Part shown: one piece after another, positions 61,350 to 64,000 of the stretch
How the letters are laid out: each line of letters begins with the position of its first letter
How positions within the stretch are numbered: the stretch's first letter is position 1
NCBI GenBank assembly: GCA_934385225.1
Contig: CAKRPQ010000002.1
Span: 1-64,000 of the forward strand
Reading direction: 5' to 3'
Origin: an uncultured Eubacteriales bacterium
GTDB taxonomy: Bacteria > Bacillota > Clostridia > Oscillospirales > CAG-272
Length of the DNA stretch: 64,000 nt
Position numbers and translations under genes: made by a program
The notes under the pieces: generated by a model
Told to the model about the DNA's origin: nothing
The model's input: the letters and a program-made list of their open reading frames with translations, nothing else
Database searches by the model: none

Positions 61350-63299
61350 TTATTCAAGTGATGATTTAATAGAAAACGAAGCAGTCGCAGCACCGACATT
61401 TGTCACCGCTACCGTGCATTTTTTTATATTTTCCGAACCGAAGTTTGTTATTATCAACTTTTTATTTCGATTATTAAATTGTACTCCGCTCGCATTATCC
61501 TTTGTTATTCCTGTCAACACAACTTGATCGTCAGCATTGGAAATAAACGTCAATGTACCTACATTTGAGTAAGCAGAATATTGATAATACATATTTGCCA
61601 TAGGATTTACGGTACTTGAAATGTTTGAGCCGACAACGCCCGAACTCGGACTTATTTTCGGCCATCGTTCATTCATATTATACGAATTCGAAACAATATC
61701 ATAATTATACGCAGGGTATACATTGCACACACTCATTCTGATAAATTTTTCATCATAACCGTGTGCGGAATTACCGCCTATTCCGAAAGAGCCGAGATCG
61801 GAATATCCCGCGCTTCTGTTCAGAATTATTTCCTCAATGGCACTCCACCCGCCATACTTTTGATAAACACAAAGAGGATACAACATTACACCGTATGGGT
61901 CAATTTGCTGCAAGCTCGTTCTATAATTAGAAGTATACTTCTGTATGACGGATTTATAATAACCGAACATGGCGTCGCTCGAAAAAATATTATTATTTCT
62001 GTCGTACTGATAAACCATAGATGCCATTGTTGCAATTGATTCCATAAACCAAAGAGATGCTCCGTCAGGTTTATATGCAAGTGTTACCGCATGAAAAAAC
62101 TCGTGCGATAATGTCTGTTTTACAAGAGAACTTTTGGCGCGGGTTTCACCTATCCATATGCAGGACGCGCCCTCCGAATATTGCTTTGTCGTGCCGCTTG
62201 CGTTTTCTCCCACTCTGTCCGTTATAAATATCTTGAATGTCGAAAAATTCGCGTCACCCGAATTCTTAGGTCCATACGGTTCTTTGAATCCGTTCTCGAC
62301 GCAAAAATATGTATAAATATCTTCGACGGCGGCGAAAAAATTCGTCAGATAGGTTTCGTCGCTACCCGAAAACGACGACGCGGTATAACACACATTTACG
62401 ATTTCATTTCCTATAACAATCGGGTAAACCGTATCATACGGAGGCGTTGCAGAATTTGCAGAATCAATCTCGGCATATCCTCCCGTTCTGCTTTTATATT
62501 CTTCAATATAACTTTCTATCCATGTCCCGCACATCTCTGTATGCGGCGGATTCGGATCATTCAAAAATTCCACATAACATTTATACTTCTCGCTCTCGGT
62601 TATCTCGCCTACGCTGCAAAGAAAATTCGCTTTTTCAAGAACGGTATAATCCGAAAAATCGCGTTCATGACTGTACGGGAACTCTTTATCACCGACCTTT
62701 ATAACTCCGGAATAGACGTATGTATCGAACGATTTAATACTTTCATACTCCTTGACCGAATAATCGCGCGAAATAATGCTCCCCTTTATGTATCCTATGT
62801 TCGGAATATCCTCGTAAATTGCGTTAAGGACTTTTCCGTCGGCATCGAACAGCGTCACCGTAATGAACCCCTGATCAAATTCGGTGCGCACTTCCGCGAC
62901 AGGCTTGAGTTCCTTTTCATCGTAAGTTTCTCCCGCTTCAAGCGAATTAAAACTTGAATTCAGCCCATATCCGCTCGGTATAGTTTCCATAACGACATCA
63001 TAAGTACATATTTCCGACGGCTTTTCAAACTCAAAGTAACCGTTTATATCGGTATAAACGGACCAGACAAAGATTTCATCATACAGATACATACCGTTCC
63101 CGTCATCGTCCGTAAGAACCGACGAATAAACTTTGATTTCTATCCCCGACACATCAATATCGTCCTTCGAAAAAATGCGTCCGCGGAAGGTTTCGCGTTC
63201 CGTTTCGCCGCTCTCGGCGTAGGCAAAGAGCGCAAATGAGAGAAGCATCGCAAAAAATGCAAGCGTAGTTGTGAGTGTTCTTCTAAAATTGTGTTTCAT
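61350..63299 (-). CDS. Secreted zinc metallopeptidase, HExxH type (MXAN_6640-like)
   Basis: A 649-residue protein with a Sec signal peptide (about 1-28, ending FALFAYAESG). An N-terminal Cna-B or carboxypeptidase-regulatory-like beta domain (GRIFSKDDIDVSGIEIKVY, YTDINGYFEFEKP) is followed by a peptidase domain whose metal motif is SHEFFHAVTLAY near residue 398, with a glutamate in WFMESIATM about 17 residues later, a gluzincin arrangement. A C-terminal beta part ends in KSSLE. It resembles the MXAN_6640-type putative metalloproteases. The substrate is unknown. A paralog begins upstream. Confidence 0.82.
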   Translation of the reverse strand: MKHNFRRTLTTTLAFFAMLLSFALFAYAESGETERETFRGRIFSKDDIDVSGIEIKVYSSVLTDDDGNGMYLYDEIFVWSVYTDINGYFEFEKPSEICTYDVVMETIPSGYGLNSSFNSLEAGETYDEKELKPVAEVRTEFDQGFITVTLFDADGKVLNAIYEDIPNIGYIKGSIISRDYSVKEYESIKSFDTYVYSGVIKVGDKEFPYSHERDFSDYTVLEKANFLCSVGEITESEKYKCYVEFLNDPNPPHTEMCGTWIESYIEEYKSRTGGYAEIDSANSATPPYDTVYPIVIGNEIVNVCYTASSFSGSDETYLTNFFAAVEDIYTYFCVENGFKEPYGPKNSGDANFSTFKIFITDRVGENASGTTKQYSEGASCIWIGETRAKSSLVKQTLSHEFFHAVTLAYKPDGASLWFMESIATMASMVYQYDRNNNIFSSDAMFGYYKSVIQKYTSNYRTSLQQIDPYGVMLYPLCVYQKYGGWSAIEEIILNRSAGYSDLGSFGIGGNSAHGYDEKFIRMSVCNVYPAYNYDIVSNSYNMNERWPKISPSSGVVGSNISSTVNPMANMYYQYSAYSNVGTLTFISNADDQVVLTGITKDNASGVQFNNRNKKLIITNFGSENIKKCTVAVTNVGAATASFSIKSSLE

Positions 63300-63351
63300 A
63301 CGGTGTTCCTTTTTGCCTACCTGTTACGGTCTGTAAAGTCGGCTCGGTAAA

Positions 63352-64000
63352 TCAAACAAATTCGGGTGTGAGTGTAAAGCTCTGTATTTTGAATTCGTCT
63401 CTCATGTTCTCACCTACTATTGTATTTGTAACAGCGATAGTGTGAGGTTTGCTTGTGCTTCCAAAATTATCAAACGTGAACACTTTACTTTTAATTCCGT
63501 ATTCTCTGTCGTCATAAGACCGGTCGGGAGTAGCGGTAAATGTAATATGCTCACTATTTGATACAGCTTTTAATCTCAACGTTCCCATATTCGACGGGGC
63601 AGAAAAATTATAATATTTATTTGCCATGTTATTGACTGTACTGCTTGTTGCATTTGTCAAAGAAGCAGTTTCGGGAGAAACAGTAGGCCAAGTGTTAATA
63701 TTTAATGCAGCAGAGTAAAATGTTTTCGGTTTTGTATTGTAAACACTCATTCTGACAAATCTTTGCCTATAAGTTTCTCCGACATTCATGCCAAAAGAAA
63801 GAATATCGTTAAATCCTGCCTTCTTGTTCTCATATATCTCTTTAATCGCGTTCCAGCCTCCGCAGTCCTGGTATATGGTCAGCGGGTACAGCATTGCTCC
63901 GTAAGGGTGATTTTCGGACAAGGTTTTATTGTAGTTTTGTATATACTCATTCATATAGTATCTGAAATCATTAAAGTTTCGACCGTCATAAAATACATAT
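63352..64000 (-). CDS. Second secreted metallopeptidase paralog (5' part beyond the window)
   Basis: The C-terminal 215 residues of a protein clearly related to the product at 61350-63299. An in-frame ATG lies at 63954, but coding similarity continues to the window edge (YDGRNFNDFRYYMNEYIQN aligns with YDRNNNIF and following residues of the neighbour), so the gene starts outside. Matching blocks include PYGAMLYPL versus PYGVMLYPL, CGGWNAIKEI versus YGGWSAIEEI, and NNMANKYY versus NPMANMYY. The HExxH site lies outside the window. The gap to the next gene is 52 nt, so they are one operon. Confidence 0.82.
   Translation of the reverse strand, partial: YVFYDGRNFNDFRYYMNEYIQNYNKTLSENHPYGAMLYPLTIYQDCGGWNAIKEIYENKKAGFNDILSFGMNVGETYRQRFVRMSVYNTKPKTFYSAALNINTWPTVSPETASLTNATSSTVNNMANKYYNFSAPSNMGTLRLKAVSNSEHITFTATPDRSYDDREYGIKSKVFTFDNFGSTSKPHTIAVTNTIVGENMRDEFKIQSFTLTPEFV

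Noticed and set aside
1..64000. Mobile elements, CRISPR arrays, rRNA or tRNA genes
   Set aside because: I read both strands for transposases, integrases, regular repeat-spacer units and rRNA blocks and found none. A tRNA cannot be fully excluded by eye.

Overview
The window looks like chromosomal DNA of a Gram-positive, probably spore-forming member of the Clostridia (Bacillota), most likely an uncultured gut or rumen lineage. This rests on the PASTA-kinase operon order, the spmA-spmB spore-maturation pair, an RNase J, a CD1247-type zinc-ribbon protein, strong GGAGG ribosome binding sites and near-consensus sigma-A promoters (TTGACA-17-TATAAT). I saw no rRNA or tRNA gene, CRISPR array, phage or insertion sequence.

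Region 1 (1-5.1 kb) holds a partial gene end, a minus-strand operon of a DUF1846 protein, a metallophosphoesterase and MscL, a small membrane protein, and gap. Region 2 (5.1-23.5 kb) is one long minus-strand housekeeping operon running yicC-remA-gmk-rpoZ-priA-(GH78)-def-fmt-Zn peptidase-rsmB-rlmN-prpC-prkC-(membrane metallophosphoesterase)-rsgA-thiN. It follows the Bacillus subtilis yloC-to-yloS order, but coaBC and rpe are absent, and two unusual genes are present: an alpha-L-rhamnosidase-like gene between priA and def, and a degenerate membrane phosphoesterase between prkC and rsgA. Region 3 (23.5-31 kb) has efp, a CD1247-like acidic zinc-ribbon gene, brnQ and the rnr-recG pair.

Region 4 (31-38.7 kb) is accessory. 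A divergent AraC regulator faces a five-gene operon: 2-hydroxyacid dehydrogenase, an old-yellow-enzyme-type flavin oxidoreductase with a cysteine cluster, an SDR, a fumarate-reductase-like flavoprotein and a heparinase II/III-like enzyme. It reads as an uncharacterised redox and glycan catabolic unit. Region 5 (38.7-46.6 kb) has an AbrB-type regulator, spmA-spmB, RNase J behind a 240-nt structured leader, a PpiC-type foldase, a zinc-ribbon protein and a LacI regulator.

Region 6 (46.6-52.4 kb) is a second sugar-linked cluster: an AraC regulator and, behind a two-site direct-repeat operator, a degenerate flavoprotein, a FAD oxidoreductase with a HEAT-like tail, a nucleoside-hydrolase-like protein, a GH27 alpha-galactosidase and a tiny zinc-ribbon protein. 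Region 7 (52.4-64 kb) is cell-surface biology: a secreted GH26 enzyme with leucine-rich repeats, a two-component system next to a lipoprotein D,D-carboxypeptidase, a frameshifted glycan-enzyme-like gene, and a tandem pair of secreted zinc metallopeptidases followed by a lipoprotein. The second peptidase copy runs off the window end.
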